From the NCBI GenBank assembly GCA_030141605.1, contig JAQGDQ010001211.1:1-55170 (forward strand): DNA of 55,170 nucleotides. Reading direction: 5' to 3'. Of this stretch, positions 9,983 to 31,021 are shown piece after piece. This DNA comes from Tubiluchus corallicola (taxonomy: Eukaryota; Priapulida; Priapulimorpha; Priapulimorphida; Tubiluchidae). Both the position numbers and the translations under genes were made by a program. Under the pieces are notes generated by a model. The model had not been told where the DNA came from. It saw nothing but the letters and a program-made list of their open reading frames with translations, and did not search any database. Within the stretch, counting starts at the first letter, position 1; each line of letters opens with the position of its first letter.

Positions 9983-10290
9983 TTAGTAAAGAAGGTTACT
10001 TTTCAAACCCAGTTTAAGACAGAACGTGGTAGCATGGTAAATATATAGGACAAAAGCTGTGTCGGATAGTGATAGTTCTTCATATTTTCATAATTTAAAA
10101 GTTCTATGCAATAAAGTTTCTATTTGTGAATTTCATGTAGTTTTTAAAAGTTTTTCAAAGAAGGTGCATGTAATATTGAATATGTTGTCTCGATAGAAGT
10201 TGTTTTATTAGTTGATGCTTTTTGTAGTAGATTTTTTGTTTCTAACACTTGAAAATCAAATAAAAACAGAATAAAATTTTAATTCTCATT
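8660..10290 (+). mobile_element. Penelope-like retroelement fragment with broken GIY-YIG endonuclease, copy 2
   Basis: Duplicate of the fragment at 4388. The motif at 9632-9720 reads [16 protein letters not shown] and has the same frameshift directly after it, so the damage predates the duplication. Sequence past 9985 includes AATAAA-type motifs near 10110 and 10260. Confidence 0.5.
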
Positions 10291-10596
10291 TCACATGAAG
10301 CAAATTGACAAAATCCATACTTAGAGGCAGTAGTGTTGAGAATTTACTTCCAGCTTGAAGAACGTATAGTAAAGTGTATACTGTACATGTTCTAAGACTA
10401 TAGGCCAAGTAATTTTAATTAAAACAAATTTATAAATTCTTTGGATGGTAAGAATGTTAAAAAGTGCTGATTGCGATTGCGCCAAATCTCATTTTTATGC
10501 TAATAGGATGGTCAATTTGTTGTTGGTTATTCAAGAAGCTCGAGCTTCAAAGTCTTCGCAAATTTGTGGAAAGTTGATGTTGTTGCTGTTGTTTTT

Positions 10597-10602
10597 TTTA
10601 TT
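10597..10602 (-). terminator. Candidate poly(A) signal of the LRR-tectonin gene
   Basis: AATAAA on the minus strand, about 80 nt downstream of the stop codon at 10683-10685. Confidence 0.45.
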
Positions 10603-10682
10603 GAATGATGAAACATTGGTGAAAATGCTGATGAAACAGACGGAAGTATAATATCAAAACTAAGTTTGATTGCTCTTAAATA

Positions 10683-20606
<9,924 letters not shown>

Positions 20607-22052
20607 CTAAAGACCCATCATTCGAATTTTTATAATAATAATAATGGAAAAAGTAAGTCAGGAATAAATTTTTTAAAAGATTCTTTAATAAACATTCTTT
20701 AAAAGTGAAGAATTCGAAATGCAGAACAAAGCCAATTGTTTTGCATGACAACAAACAAAATTCTATTATTCCAACACGTTCTACATCTCAGGTTGCAGTC
20801 TGAAAACTGTGTAAAGATGCCAAGCTCTTGTGAGTTTGAAAAAGACAATGCAAAAATGCTTTGCCATCAGGAAATGGAACCTAAATGAGACAGTACTCTC
20901 AACGGGAATTTCGCTGTAATTACGAATGTTATAAAACAAACTGGGGGGCTTCCAAACAGAAAACAGATCTTGCAGAAGATCGTGTCTTATCAGTTTGTAT
21001 GGAATTCAGACGATGCAAAATTTGTCAGCATCAGTTCGTCTGAATTTTGCGTGTCTCCAGCTGTTGCTGTTTTATCAACTTTGTCAAACTCAGATTTTTA
21101 TTAAATTTGACAAAATGAGGTCAGACCAATAAAAAAGCAGTCATGTGGTTGAGTCTCATCAAATAAATGTTTTATTAAGATTGTCCACAGTTTTCTTCCC
21201 ACAGTAGTCCTTTTTTGGGGGAAAATTTTGTCAAAAACTATTTGTACAATTATCACACTGCGGCAACTTTGGCTAATAAAACTCACATTGGTATGGAAAG
21301 CTGGAAAAACTCAACAGCAAGAGCTTCAAGTTAATAAATATTTAAACTTTTTTTGTTAAATGCTGCCATTTAAAGCATCTGCTGTCACAGAGAAAATGTT
21401 ACTAGAATTTTAGATATAGTAAAATGTATCAGTAAAGTTATGTAGAGTAATGTACAGTAAAAGGTGATACAGTTTACTTGTTTATCTAACTTTATTCTTT
21501 TTGATTCAGCTCTATTGCCAATATTTTCATTTAAATGTATCTCTGCTGTCATTTTTATTGTAAGAAATTTCACACTCAAAATTTTAATAGTTTTGATCTG
21601 ATATTAATCTCATTCTTCTAAATAATGCAAGGTTTTCGTTTCATTACGGTCAAACATTTCCAAGCCGTTTTTACTTCTTTTCATGCTCTGATTTGTTTCA
21701 GTCCGCATGATAAAGCAGAAAATCAGTGAGCTATTTTCATATTACTCTGTTTATTTATTTCAACTTCCATTCCCGATCGTTTTGTGATTGTTATTTGATC
21801 GTTTTTCAATCTTCTTCTCTTTATATTTGATTATTCAAGTAATTTTATTTTTATTTTAGAGCATTAATATGTAATATTGCTAGAATTTTTGTGCTTAGAA
21901 CGTTAAGCTGATGTTTGCAATCAAAACATCACTTTTACTTATTTCAATATATAGTGGTTGGGACAATATGTCACAGCACAAAAAAACATATCACTTTTTT
22001 GTAATTTTGAAGCAGCAAGTTGTACTGCATTTTGACTTTTGACTTTATTTGA
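20607..22052. other. Upstream region of the LRR-tectonin gene
   Basis: It presumably contains the promoter and 5' UTR. TTTAG directly before the ATG could be a splice acceptor. An 11-bp perfect inverted repeat (AATTCAGACGA / TCGTCTGAATT) with a loop of about 22 bp lies near 21003-21048. No other feature is supported. Confidence 0.45.
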
Positions 22053-22730
22053 TAATACAAATAAGTTTTATTATTTCTGCAAAAGAAAAGCTTCACACAC
22101 TGCTCATCTATATACAAATGTAAATGTGTTGCGGGCATATATAATCTGAAAATTTGAAGTGAATCGTATAATAAAGAAAACATTTAGTGCTTTAAAATGG
22201 AATTATGTAATGAACGAAGCGGTGAGAGCACTCTATCTGTTTCTGTGTTTTACATTTATTTGACTATGTCCTTCGATGTTTGTAGTGGTCCTGGTGGGTT
22301 TATTCTCTGTGTCCCCTTCTCATGCATCTGATTTCCCATATTGTCCATTATCCTTTTGTCCCATAAGTTTCCCTTTTTGCAAATGGTGGAAAATGTATGA
22401 GCGTTATGGTGAGAGCACTGTATCTGTTTCTGTGTTTGGAATTGTTTACCTGTTGTGTTCTTATTTTGGTTCTCAAGTGTTAGGTAAAATCTTGTACATT
22501 TCTCTGCATTTTTTCCAGTACAACCTTGTTTATTTTGCGATTGCGATACTCGACTCTCTTCACATATCAGAGGCGGGCACAGTCTATAGGGTGCAAGGTC
22601 TATTTTTCTGTAACGCTGATCTCTTAGCTGTCTTTTCCCAGTTTAATGTCTTCTTTTGTCTTTATCCTGTATTCCATGCATTCGTTCTCTAGATTTATAA
22701 TTTCTAGCAATCCTTCCTTTTCACTGTTCA

Positions 22731-23377
22731 TTAATTAATATATCTGAATTCAATTTTTTTCCATTCTCCATATCTGTCATATTTAAGCATATGTTCAGTA
22801 GTGTCATCATCTTCCCCACAAACTGGGCATAATAACTGATCTTTTATGTCGTTCTTATAGTTTTCTTTAACTTTGATCATATTCAGTGTCAGTTTCAATA
22901 TATCTTTAACCTCTTCTGGCTTGCATGTGTCTATGTAATTTTGTCGTTTCCACCCGGTATGCCTTAAAAATCTTAATTTAGTGGTGCTCCTGCATTTTTC
23001 TGCACATTCATTCTTTATACAACATTCAATCTTATTCTTTTTTTCTTTCTTCCATTCGGACTTTTTCATGACCTTCACCCTTTCTTTATTAGCATCTATG
23101 GTATATTTTTTGCAGCCTCAACTACTTCATTACGCCATGACCTTTCATGTGCACTGTTTATTTGCATTTTGAGTACCTCTGATGCTAATCTCTTTGGTTT
23201 ACTAATCAGTAAATTCCGATAGAACATCAATCTCCAATAATTCACTTTATGTTTTAGAGGCCATATGCCTATATAAGTTACTAATCCCCAGTATGGCGTT
23301 GATTCACTAAGATTAAATAAGGTTTTTAAAGCATTTGCTTGAATCATTTCTAATTTCTCCCAATCAGTTGTTCTCAA
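22731..23377 (-). pseudogene. LINE C-terminal region with zinc-knuckle-like motif
   Basis: Two adjoining frames: 23377-23096 (WEKLEMIQANALKTLF...) and 23078-22731, the latter holding CPVCGEDDDTTEHML. Both fit the region after the RT of LINE polyproteins. A stop or frameshift separates them. Confidence 0.6.
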
Positions 23378-23969
23378 ATTTGACTATGTCTCTGAACTAT
23401 TTTGCACTGCACTCACTGACAGAAGCTCGTACAGCATTAGTTTTACCCCTATTGAGCAATCTCCCACTTTCAGCTCACCTCCTATTGTATTGATGTAACT
23501 AATTATCATTTTATTTTTCCCTGTTCATTTTCCCAACATTGTTTCATAACTACATTTTATATTAATCCAATCTCCCAAATATTGGTATTCTTATGCTTCC
23601 TTAACCTCTCCGTTCCTTAGTGACTCACGTAATTCTGGAATTTTTTATCACTTTCTCCATTAGTTTACTGAAAATATCTGTTATGAACAGCCCTCATCTA
23701 TTTTTCATCTCTTTCTTGTCACCTTTTCCCTTATAAATTGACTTTATTTTCATTTGGGCCCATTGTTTCGGTATTTTCTTTTGCTTCATTATTTCATTCA
23801 GCATTGCTACTATACTATCGATAAATCCTTTCCCTGCTTGTTTGAACATTTCATTCTTCCATCCTTACATGTCTGGAGCATTTTTAATTTTTATTGATCG
23901 AACTGCTTCATTCACTTCACTGTTATTAATTACTTTTACTTCCTCCTCACTTGCCATTTGTTCAACATG

Positions 23970-24410
23970 TTAGAAAATTTGTTCAACCCTTGATTCTATC
24001 ATTTGCTCATATTCATCCTCTGTCGGAGTTGGAGTTAACAATTCTTCATAATATTTTTTAAAAATCATCTTAATTTTTCTTGGGTCCTCTTGGATCTCAC
24101 CTTGGTAATCTCTCATTGCTATAGCTTCTATTTTAGGTTTATTGATGCACTTTTTGAATTCCCAAAACAACTGCTGGTTAAGTTTTCCATTTAGTGTAAT
24201 TGTCTTAACAGTTTTATTTATTCTATTTATTTGTTCCTTCCTTTGCACATTGCTCATCATGTTTTCTGTTAGTTCAATTTTTATTTTAATCTTTCTTTTC
24301 ATTTCAGAGTCTTCTTCATCGTTCATTTCATGTTTTAACTTACGTCTTTCTTTATTTAACTTCCTTGACATTTTACTTCCATATTTTTGTTTCATTTTAC
24401 TGAAAGGCAC
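23970..24410 (-). pseudogene. LINE linker region between endonuclease and RT
   Basis: A 146-aa lysine-rich open stretch ending in YYEELLTPTPTEDEYEQM, the type of sequence found just before the RT domain of LINEs (K-x-Y-F/Y-E-x-L-L). Confidence 0.55.
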
Positions 24411-24871
24411 CTGTCTCTTACTGCTGGAACTTGATTAATCCAACCATCATATTTGCTCTGAATTGATCTATTACTGCTCCATACTTTGCTAAATATTTGA
24501 TCATCAGTTTCATTTTTGTATCTGTTCATTTTATTTTTATTAGACACTACTAATTTTTTTATCTCATCACTTTTATGTTTTTTCATTTTGCTAATCTCAA
24601 CCCAATCAAATTCACTATATAATGTATTGTGGTCTGTGTATATAATTTTTTTCTCGCCACTACTAGTCACTCTGTACACTCCATACAGTTTTTGTTCATC
24701 AACAAGTGTAAACCTATGTGCATTTACATCATTTGCACTTATTATAATATAATCAATAACAGATTTTTTCCCAGTTTTTTCTCTTGTCCAAATTCCTGAG
24801 CATTCTTCAGTTGCATTTAATATTACTAGATTTTCTTTTTTAACCAGATTTAGTAACATTTTCCTGCCCAA
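24392..24871 (-). pseudogene. LINE endonuclease C-terminal fragment
   Basis: A 159-aa open stretch containing SVIDYIIIS and YTDHNTLYSEFDW, which fit the end of an APE-type endonuclease (S-x-I-D-x-I and S-D-H motifs; here TDH) and the adjoining linker. It is broken upstream by stops. Confidence 0.6.
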
Positions 24872-26055
24872 GTTATTTCATCATTATTACCTTTGATAAT
24901 ATTTCCTACTTTTGCATTGAAGTCACCTATAAGCAAGCACTTCTGGTTTTCATTTTTGCTTTTTGTACTTGCTTTCGTATTTGTTCATACATTTTCTTCA
25001 TTTCTTCTTTATCTGTCCTACTTTCCTGAGGTGCATACAATAATCCTACTCTCAATTTTACTTTTGAATTATCCATTACAACCCATAATTGTTCTCCTAC
25101 TTTATTATACTGGTCAACCTTTATTGTTACATTTTTAAGTCATTATCAATTGCCAATAATATCCCCCTCCATACTTATTTCTATTCAGTTGCAACACTTT
25201 ATAACCCACAATTTTCACTAATTCTTCTTCCCCCAAATGGGTTTCAACAATTCCTATTACACTAGGCTTTTTACACTTATCACTCCATACGATGACTCTA
25301 ACTTATTATTTAGTCCTTGGCAATTTGTATACACTACATTAAAATTTTAAAATCTCTTTTTCTTTTCTGAGATCTTTTCGCTTTTAATTTTTTTCGTAAT
25401 TCCACTTTTATTGCATTGATTTCCTCATTAAAAAACTAATCTGCCAAACCAGACTTTCATTTTGTGTCTTTTGTTCATTTTTATTAGCTTCTAGGTTGTC
25501 TGCTGTCCTTCTCGTTCTTGTATTCTTAGGTACCTCCTTTCATCATCGTTAAAAAAATGTCTGTATCTGCACCTACTACCATATTTGCATTCACCATCAT
25601 ACTTACAATTCCAACACAGATTTGTCTTTTCCTTATCTTCCTCAGGTTTCATTTTGATAAGTTTAGTTCTAGTCTTTTGTTAAACTATAGTTTCAGTTTG
25701 TGCCTTTCTATTATTAATGTATTTTTTATTCTTCTTTTTGGCTTGATTTATAGTTTAATAATGGTTTCACTAGTCACTCAATAAACAAGTTGAAACATAC
25801 TCATCTTTAGCATGTTCAGTTTAGATAATTTTGCTATCCCGTTTACTAAATTGCATAATCTCTGTTTGATTGGTCATCAGTCTTTGGATTTTGGGGCCCT
25901 ATTATAAATTAGGGCTTGAGTCCATAAGCTTAATTAGCCCAATGGTTAATTTGTCGCTGCCTCCATGATGCTTATTAGCGCAATTTGCTTGAGGATCAGT
26001 AGAGACAAAGTTTCTAGATTGTTTTCTTAAAGTTGAAACCTGTTGCATAGTTACA

Positions 26056-26602
26056 CAGTAAAATCTGCATCACTCAAATTTAAACGGACTGAAAAAACCT
26101 TTTGAGTTTGGCGATGTCGACCATTTTCCAACACAGAAACTCTAAACCTCTCCTCCCGATGGCAAGCTAAATAGAAGACAGAAAGTCGACCCTTCTAAAC
26201 ATAAAGGAGGAGATTTGATGACAATTACATAAAAAATAACAAATTATGTAGTGAAACACGATTTTTTATGTTGCAAGATGACACATACACAACACGCAAA
26301 GATCTATCCCGGAGAAAATAATTGGGGGACACGACTTGTAAGACATCAAAATTTTCCAGGAAGACGATGCTGTTTTTGAGTTGTACAAAACTTTTTCCTT
26401 TTTCTAGAGTATAAATTGCGTTTTTTAGTTAGGAGAAGTAAGTTTACCTGTTTTTTAAATAAATGACCATAATTTTTTATTTGATTTAGTTGATGTTTTT
26501 TGCAGGAAAAACGAAGGATTTCATCCTTTCTGCTGAAATTCTTTGAGTTAGGTGAAAATTTGAGTTGTTTGATCATGAGTTATGCGGAGTTTACTGTAAT
26601 AA
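26056..26602. mobile_element. Probable pogo/Tigger-type MITE
   Basis: The ends match in inverse: CAGTAAAATCTGCATCACTC on the left and, read in complement, CAGTAAACTCCGCATAACTC on the right, with CAGT at the tips and TA at the right flank. There is no transposase frame inside. CAGT tips and a TA target are typical of Tc1/mariner-pogo elements. Confidence 0.55.
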
Positions 26603-26807
26603 TAATGCGTGCAATATGGATACTGCATTATTAACTGTAAATTTTATTTTTGGTTTCTTTTCAATATAGTTGTCGCCTCCTGCATGTGAACTGAAGTCTC
26701 GCAACCGTGATCTACAATCTTAGGAAACCGAGTGTCGGCAGTTGTGGATGAACGTACCTAAAGCTTGCAGCTGTGGTCAGTACAAGAAATATTTTTGCTA
26801 TTGAAGC

Positions 26808-27935
26808 ATGCTTTGTAAGAAATCTGAACATTACACAAGAATGAAACCCCACAAATGTGATTTATGTGGCAAATCATTTTCTCAGCGAGGTGATCTTCTC
26901 AGGCACATGAACACTCACACTGGAATGAAGCCCCACAAATGTGACTTATGTGGCAAATCATTTTCTGAGCGAGGTAGTTTTCTCAGGCACATGAACATTC
27001 ATACTGGATTGAAACCCCACAGATGTGACTTATGTGACAAATCATTTTCTCAGCGAGGTAGCCTTCTCACGCACATGAACACTCACACTGGATTGAAACC
27101 CCACAAATGTGACTTATGTGACAAATTATTTTCTCTGCGAGATCATCTTCTCAGGCACATGAACACTCATACTGGAATGAAACCCCATAGATGTGACTTA
27201 TGTGACAAATCATTTTCTGAGCGAGGTAATCTTCACAGGCACATGAACACTCACACTGGAATGAAACCCTACAAATGTGACTTATGTGACAAATCATTTT
27301 CTGAGCGAGGTAGTTTTCTCAGGCACATGAACATTCATACTGGGATGAAACCCCACAAATGTGAGTTATGTGAAAAATCATTTTCTGTGCGAGGTAGTCT
27401 TCGCAGGCACATGAACACTCATACTGGATTAAAACCCCACAGATGTGACTTGTGTGAGAAATCATTTTCTCAGCGAGGTAGTCTTCTCAAGCACATGAAC
27501 ACTCATACTGGATTAAAACCCCACAAATGTGACTTATGTGACAAATCATTTTCTCAGCGAGGTGATCTTCTCACGCACATGAACACTCATACTGGAATGA
27601 AACCCCACAGATGTGATTTATGTGACAAATCATTTTCTGTGCGAGGTAGTCTTCTCAGGCACATGAACACTCATACTGGATTAAAACCCCACAGATGTGA
27701 CTTGTGTGAGAAATCATTTTCTGAGCGAGGTAGTCTTCGCAAGCACATGAACACTCACACTGGAATGAAACCCCACAAATGTGATTTATGTGACAAATCA
27801 TTTGCTCAGCGATGTAATCTTCTCAAGCACATAAACACTCATACTGGAATGAAACCCCACAGATGTGATTTATGTGACAAATCATTTTCTGTCCATAGTA
27901 ATCTTCTCAGGCACATGAACACTCATACGGCATAG
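26808..27935 (+). CDS. C2H2 zinc-finger protein, 13 tandem fingers
   Basis: 375 aa: a 12-residue start, then 13 fingers of exactly 28 residues in register, each C-x2-C-x12-H-x3-H, and a stop right after the last finger. Such proteins bind DNA in the nucleus. Fingers are nearly identical except at helix positions -1, 3 and 6 (Q/E/V/L; D/S/H/N; R/T/K), the residues that read DNA bases. Linkers are HTGMKPH or HTGLKPH, not the usual HTGEKP. No KRAB, BTB, SET or other effector domain is present. The short N-terminus (SEHYTRM) looks like a finger remnant and an in-frame TGA lies two codons upstream, so an upstream coding exon is possible. The intact frame suggests function or recent origin. Confidence 0.88.
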   Translation: MLCKKSEHYTRMKPHKCDLCGKSFSQRGDLLRHMNTHTGMKPHKCDLCGKSFSERGSFLRHMNIHTGLKPHRCDLCDKSFSQRGSLLTHMNTHTGLKPHKCDLCDKLFSLRDHLLRHMNTHTGMKPHRCDLCDKSFSERGNLHRHMNTHTGMKPYKCDLCDKSFSERGSFLRHMNIHTGMKPHKCELCEKSFSVRGSLRRHMNTHTGLKPHRCDLCEKSFSQRGSLLKHMNTHTGLKPHKCDLCDKSFSQRGDLLTHMNTHTGMKPHRCDLCDKSFSVRGSLLRHMNTHTGLKPHRCDLCEKSFSERGSLRKHMNTHTGMKPHKCDLCDKSFAQRCNLLKHINTHTGMKPHRCDLCDKSFSVHSNLLRHMNTHTA

Positions 27936-27942
27936 ACATGAG

Positions 27943-28123
27943 TCAACATAGACATTACAATGAGTCAACATGGACATTACAATGAGTCAACATGGACATT
28001 ACAATGAGTCAACATAGGCATTACAATAAGTCAACATAGACATTATAAAGAATCAACATAGACATTACAATGAGTCAACATAGACATTACAATGAGTCAA
28101 CATAAACAATACAGTGAATCAAC
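27943..28123. repeat. 22-bp minisatellite after the zinc-finger stop codon
   Basis: About eight units of AACATAGACATTACAATGAG plus TC, slightly diverged, starting a few bases after the stop and therefore probably in the 3' UTR. Possible poly(A) signals AATAAA follow at 28282 and 28309. Confidence 0.85.
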
Positions 28124-28542
28124 ATGTTACAGGTGCCACCGTGTAATCATGATAGTCGTCTGTTGTAAAAAAGACAGACTGTTGACTTTAATGTTCTGTT
28201 TAAATACTTGTGGCATCAACCATTAAAACACACTAGCTGTTGGTCAGTCACTTAGTCATGAATTACTTAAATCTATAAGCGAATAAACAAAAGGCGATAC
28301 AAAGAAAAAAATAAACAACTACCAATTAGCAAACGAACTGGCTAATGGAGTGACTTATGGCAGATTGCTTGATTAACCAACTGGTTGGCTCGTCGACTTA
28401 CCCACTGACTGACAAACGAATGAACAACCAACCAACATTGCAGCTTAGGTTCAATTTATGAAGCTAGAGTTGGGAAAATAGGAGTATTCGTTTTGACTTG
28501 AAAAATGTGCATCTGCTAAAGCAGTAGTGTTTGTCAAACAGG

Positions 28543-28995
28543 TATAAGGTACTTGCTTATAAGGGACCAGAAACACAGGTCCCGATTTTTCGTAACGTTT
28601 TTCTTATGTAAAAATCTTCGTATATAAGGTACTCGCTTATAAGGGACTTTCAGTTATAAGGAACGATATCTTCAGGTTACGCATATTAGACACCCAGGTA
28701 AATTACCTCGCATATAAGGGACCCTATAATCAAAGCGAAATTGATGGATTTTTAACCTCAATTTTTCGCAAACCCCGTCTTCGAACAGCTCGGTTTCCGC
28801 AGTCACATACATCTCACATCACTGAAGGAGCTTCCTACATACCGTTTGTACTGAATGTGTAGGAAATGTGGGTAAAAGTACAGAAAAGTACATGTCTAGA
28901 TGCACACTCGGTCTGACTTCACTTCGGCTATAAAGGACATCTGATATAAAGGACGATTTTTTCTGGAGGTGTCCCTTACACCCAAGGTTAAGTGT
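28543..28995. mobile_element. Possible second MITE with TATAAGGGAC-type ends
   Basis: The left part repeats TATAAGG-TAC and TATAAGGGAC motifs. The right end, in complement, reads TAACCTTGGGTGTAAGGGAC and shares the TAAGGGAC...CCAGAAA order with the left. This fits a pogo/Tigger-type non-autonomous element, but the inverted repeats are imperfect and no transposase is present. Confidence 0.4.
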
Positions 28996-30090
28996 ATGTA
29001 TTCATAGGACACACTTTGGTGCAAAATTGATGCAAAACTGTCTGTTATTTTGTTGACCTGTATATTGTAAACTAAATTAAAGCTTCTATTATAAATACTG
29101 TCCTACAGAAAATTGTCTATACACTGTATTAGTGAACGATTTTAAAAAGTGCTGTAATAACTTTTTAGTATAATATGTAATTTTAGATGTAGTGTTATTA
29201 TATAATGTAATTTGTGAGTTTCGATATAAAACAATTTTAAAAGTAAAATATAATTTAATATGTATTATTTAGTTTAATATATGTGATATAGTGTAGTGTA
29301 TTTTTATACCATTTAGTGTGCGCGCGTGTGTGTGTGCGCATGTTAGTGTGATGTACATGTAATGCGTAATATAACGTATACTCTATAATCACAGATAATA
29401 AGATCAAAAAAATTATATTTGGATAGAATAATGACAACTGAAAAGGGAAGGAAAATAAAAGTTTTAACTTCATCCTTTCCTTTTCTTGAAAACTTTTATT
29501 ATAGTTTGATGTATTTTTATACTTATGTGTGCAAATTTTGTGTAACATGAAATTGTTTTTTAACTTGTTCAATAAATAGATAATATTTGACATAAAATGT
29601 GACGTCATAAAAGTGTTATATATCAGTGCTGTGTATAATACATTTTGTTGTTTCTGTAACGCATTGTCGGAATCAACTATGGGAACAATGGCGGCTTGCT
29701 AAACTTAGTGGGGAGCTTCAGAAAATTTTTAGTTGTTCTAATACTGGGTAAAACAAAACAAACGTATGTAAATTTGATGTTCTTATTTGTATTTTAAACA
29801 AACAAACATGAAAGTTTATACATAAACTTGATAAAATGCTAAACAAAAAATTTTTGCTTACGAATATCCTGAATTGTTGCAGTTCAAGAGTATGTCGGTA
29901 CACGACTTTTAAGCATGTGAAAACTGACGACAAACTGTGTGAGCGACAGTGCTTTCTCTACCTGGATTCGGACATGTTTGCATGACCGCATGCACACAAC
30001 AGCCAAACACCACCGTGCTGGACTGTGAAGCAAACAGTACTACCCTCACGTGCTCTGAATCCGTACAAGTATAAAGAAACAATTAAAGAA
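28996..30090. other. AT-rich stretch without a recognised gene
   Basis: Only short chance frames. It contains a GTGTGTGCGC-type short repeat near 29320-29345 and the promoter-like motif at 29684. Confidence 0.5.
29684..29695 (+). promoter_or_regulatory. YY1-like motif AACAATGGCGGC
   Basis: It matches the AANATGGCGGC element found just downstream of transcription starts in many animal promoters. The same 12 bases recur at 37740-37751. Here the ATG opens only a four-codon frame. Confidence 0.3.
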
Positions 30091-30093
30091 AGA

Positions 30094-30187
30094 GACTTTC
30101 AACATGTATTTGTACACGACTGTCAACACATATTTGTACACGACTGTCAACACGTATTTGTACACGACTGTCAACACGTATTTCCGT
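30094..30187. repeat. 24-bp minisatellite, about four units
   Basis: Unit ACACGACTGTCAACACGTAT plus TTGT, nearly perfect. Confidence 0.85.
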
Positions 30188-31021
30188 GGCTTTGCTTTTG
30201 ACTGTTGCAAACAAAATGCATACTAACTCGATCTGCACACCTAAGATGAACCCGGTAATCAGGGCTGGATTATGATCTTTAGGTTCCCTAGGCTAATGAA
30301 ATTATGGACCCTCTCAGATGGAGCTGCCCTCTAACTTGCTCGGCTTAGATATTTTTTGCTCGTGTTACATTTTAGTGACGTTTACAAAGCTTGAAGTTCT
30401 TTAAATAATCTAGAATAGATATCTTTTGTTCTAAAAAAAGTAACTTTATAATTGTGATGTATATAGTGCTTCACAATTTACAATTGTCTGGTGTCCTACT
30501 TGGGCAGTCCATGTATGATGCATCCTATTTGAGCTAGCCCATGTACACCTGCTGCTGTACTTCTGTTAGTGCCCTACTCCATGCCCAACAGTTATATAAC
30601 AGAAGCACCTAAGATGATGATGATGTTCAGACGTAGAGATTCCCCTCTGAAAGTGAACTAACAAGTTTGAACGACTTGGCAAGTTCTTCAAGTGGTGTGT
30701 GCCGGTCATCGTGTTTGTACTAGAATTGTGGAGCATCGCAAAAGCCAGCTTGGCTCTCACCATACTGCATGCAGAGGTGATTGGATTGGCTTCAACTTTG
30801 CATTTAGCATTTCAATTATAGCGTTATAATTATAGTGCAAGTAATGTTCAAGATCTCAAGGTAGTGGCGGTCTTATACATTATTTTGAAGGACGGCTTAA
30901 TTCTTAACACGCAACTATCATTGGTGGTACATTATCTCACTCTCATAAGTCATTTATTTCACATGACACATTTACAATAGTTTGATGTACAATATATAGT
31001 GAAAGGGCCTACAATGAACAC
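30188..31021. other. Intergenic; possible old interspersed repeat at 30255-30330
   Basis: CAGGGCTGGATTATG followed by TTCCCTAGGCTAATG resembles repeat families seen widely in animals. Otherwise nothing recognised. Confidence 0.3.

Larger units (their letters stand above)
22053..25904 (-). mobile_element. LINE (non-LTR retrotransposon), degenerate, internally deleted
   Basis: It reads right to left. At about 25340 an endonuclease start resembles NVVYTNCQGLNNKL. The endonuclease tail is at 24871-24392 (VIDYIIISAND; TDHNTL), the linker at 24410-23970, and the start of the RT domain at about 23930-23650 (GWKNEMFKQAG; IYKGKGDKKEMKNR) with stops. The catalytic palm is missing: the sequence jumps to a C-terminal region at 23377-22731 with CPVCGEDDDTTEHM, a zinc-knuckle-like motif. 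The element cannot move on its own. Left and right edges are set by comparison with the related copy at 31022-31807. Confidence 0.72.

Noticed and set aside
24142-25784. Plus-strand hydrophobic frames (Phe/Leu/Ile-rich)
   Set aside because: Antisense of the A-rich LINE coding strand.
25925-25995. tRNA-like sequence (AGCCCAATGGTTAA, then GGATCAGTAGAGAC)
   Set aside because: A box A-like word exists but no proper box B and no cloverleaf can be drawn.
27943-28123. Regular short repeats as a possible CRISPR array
   Set aside because: Units are head-to-tail without unique spacers, in an animal genome.
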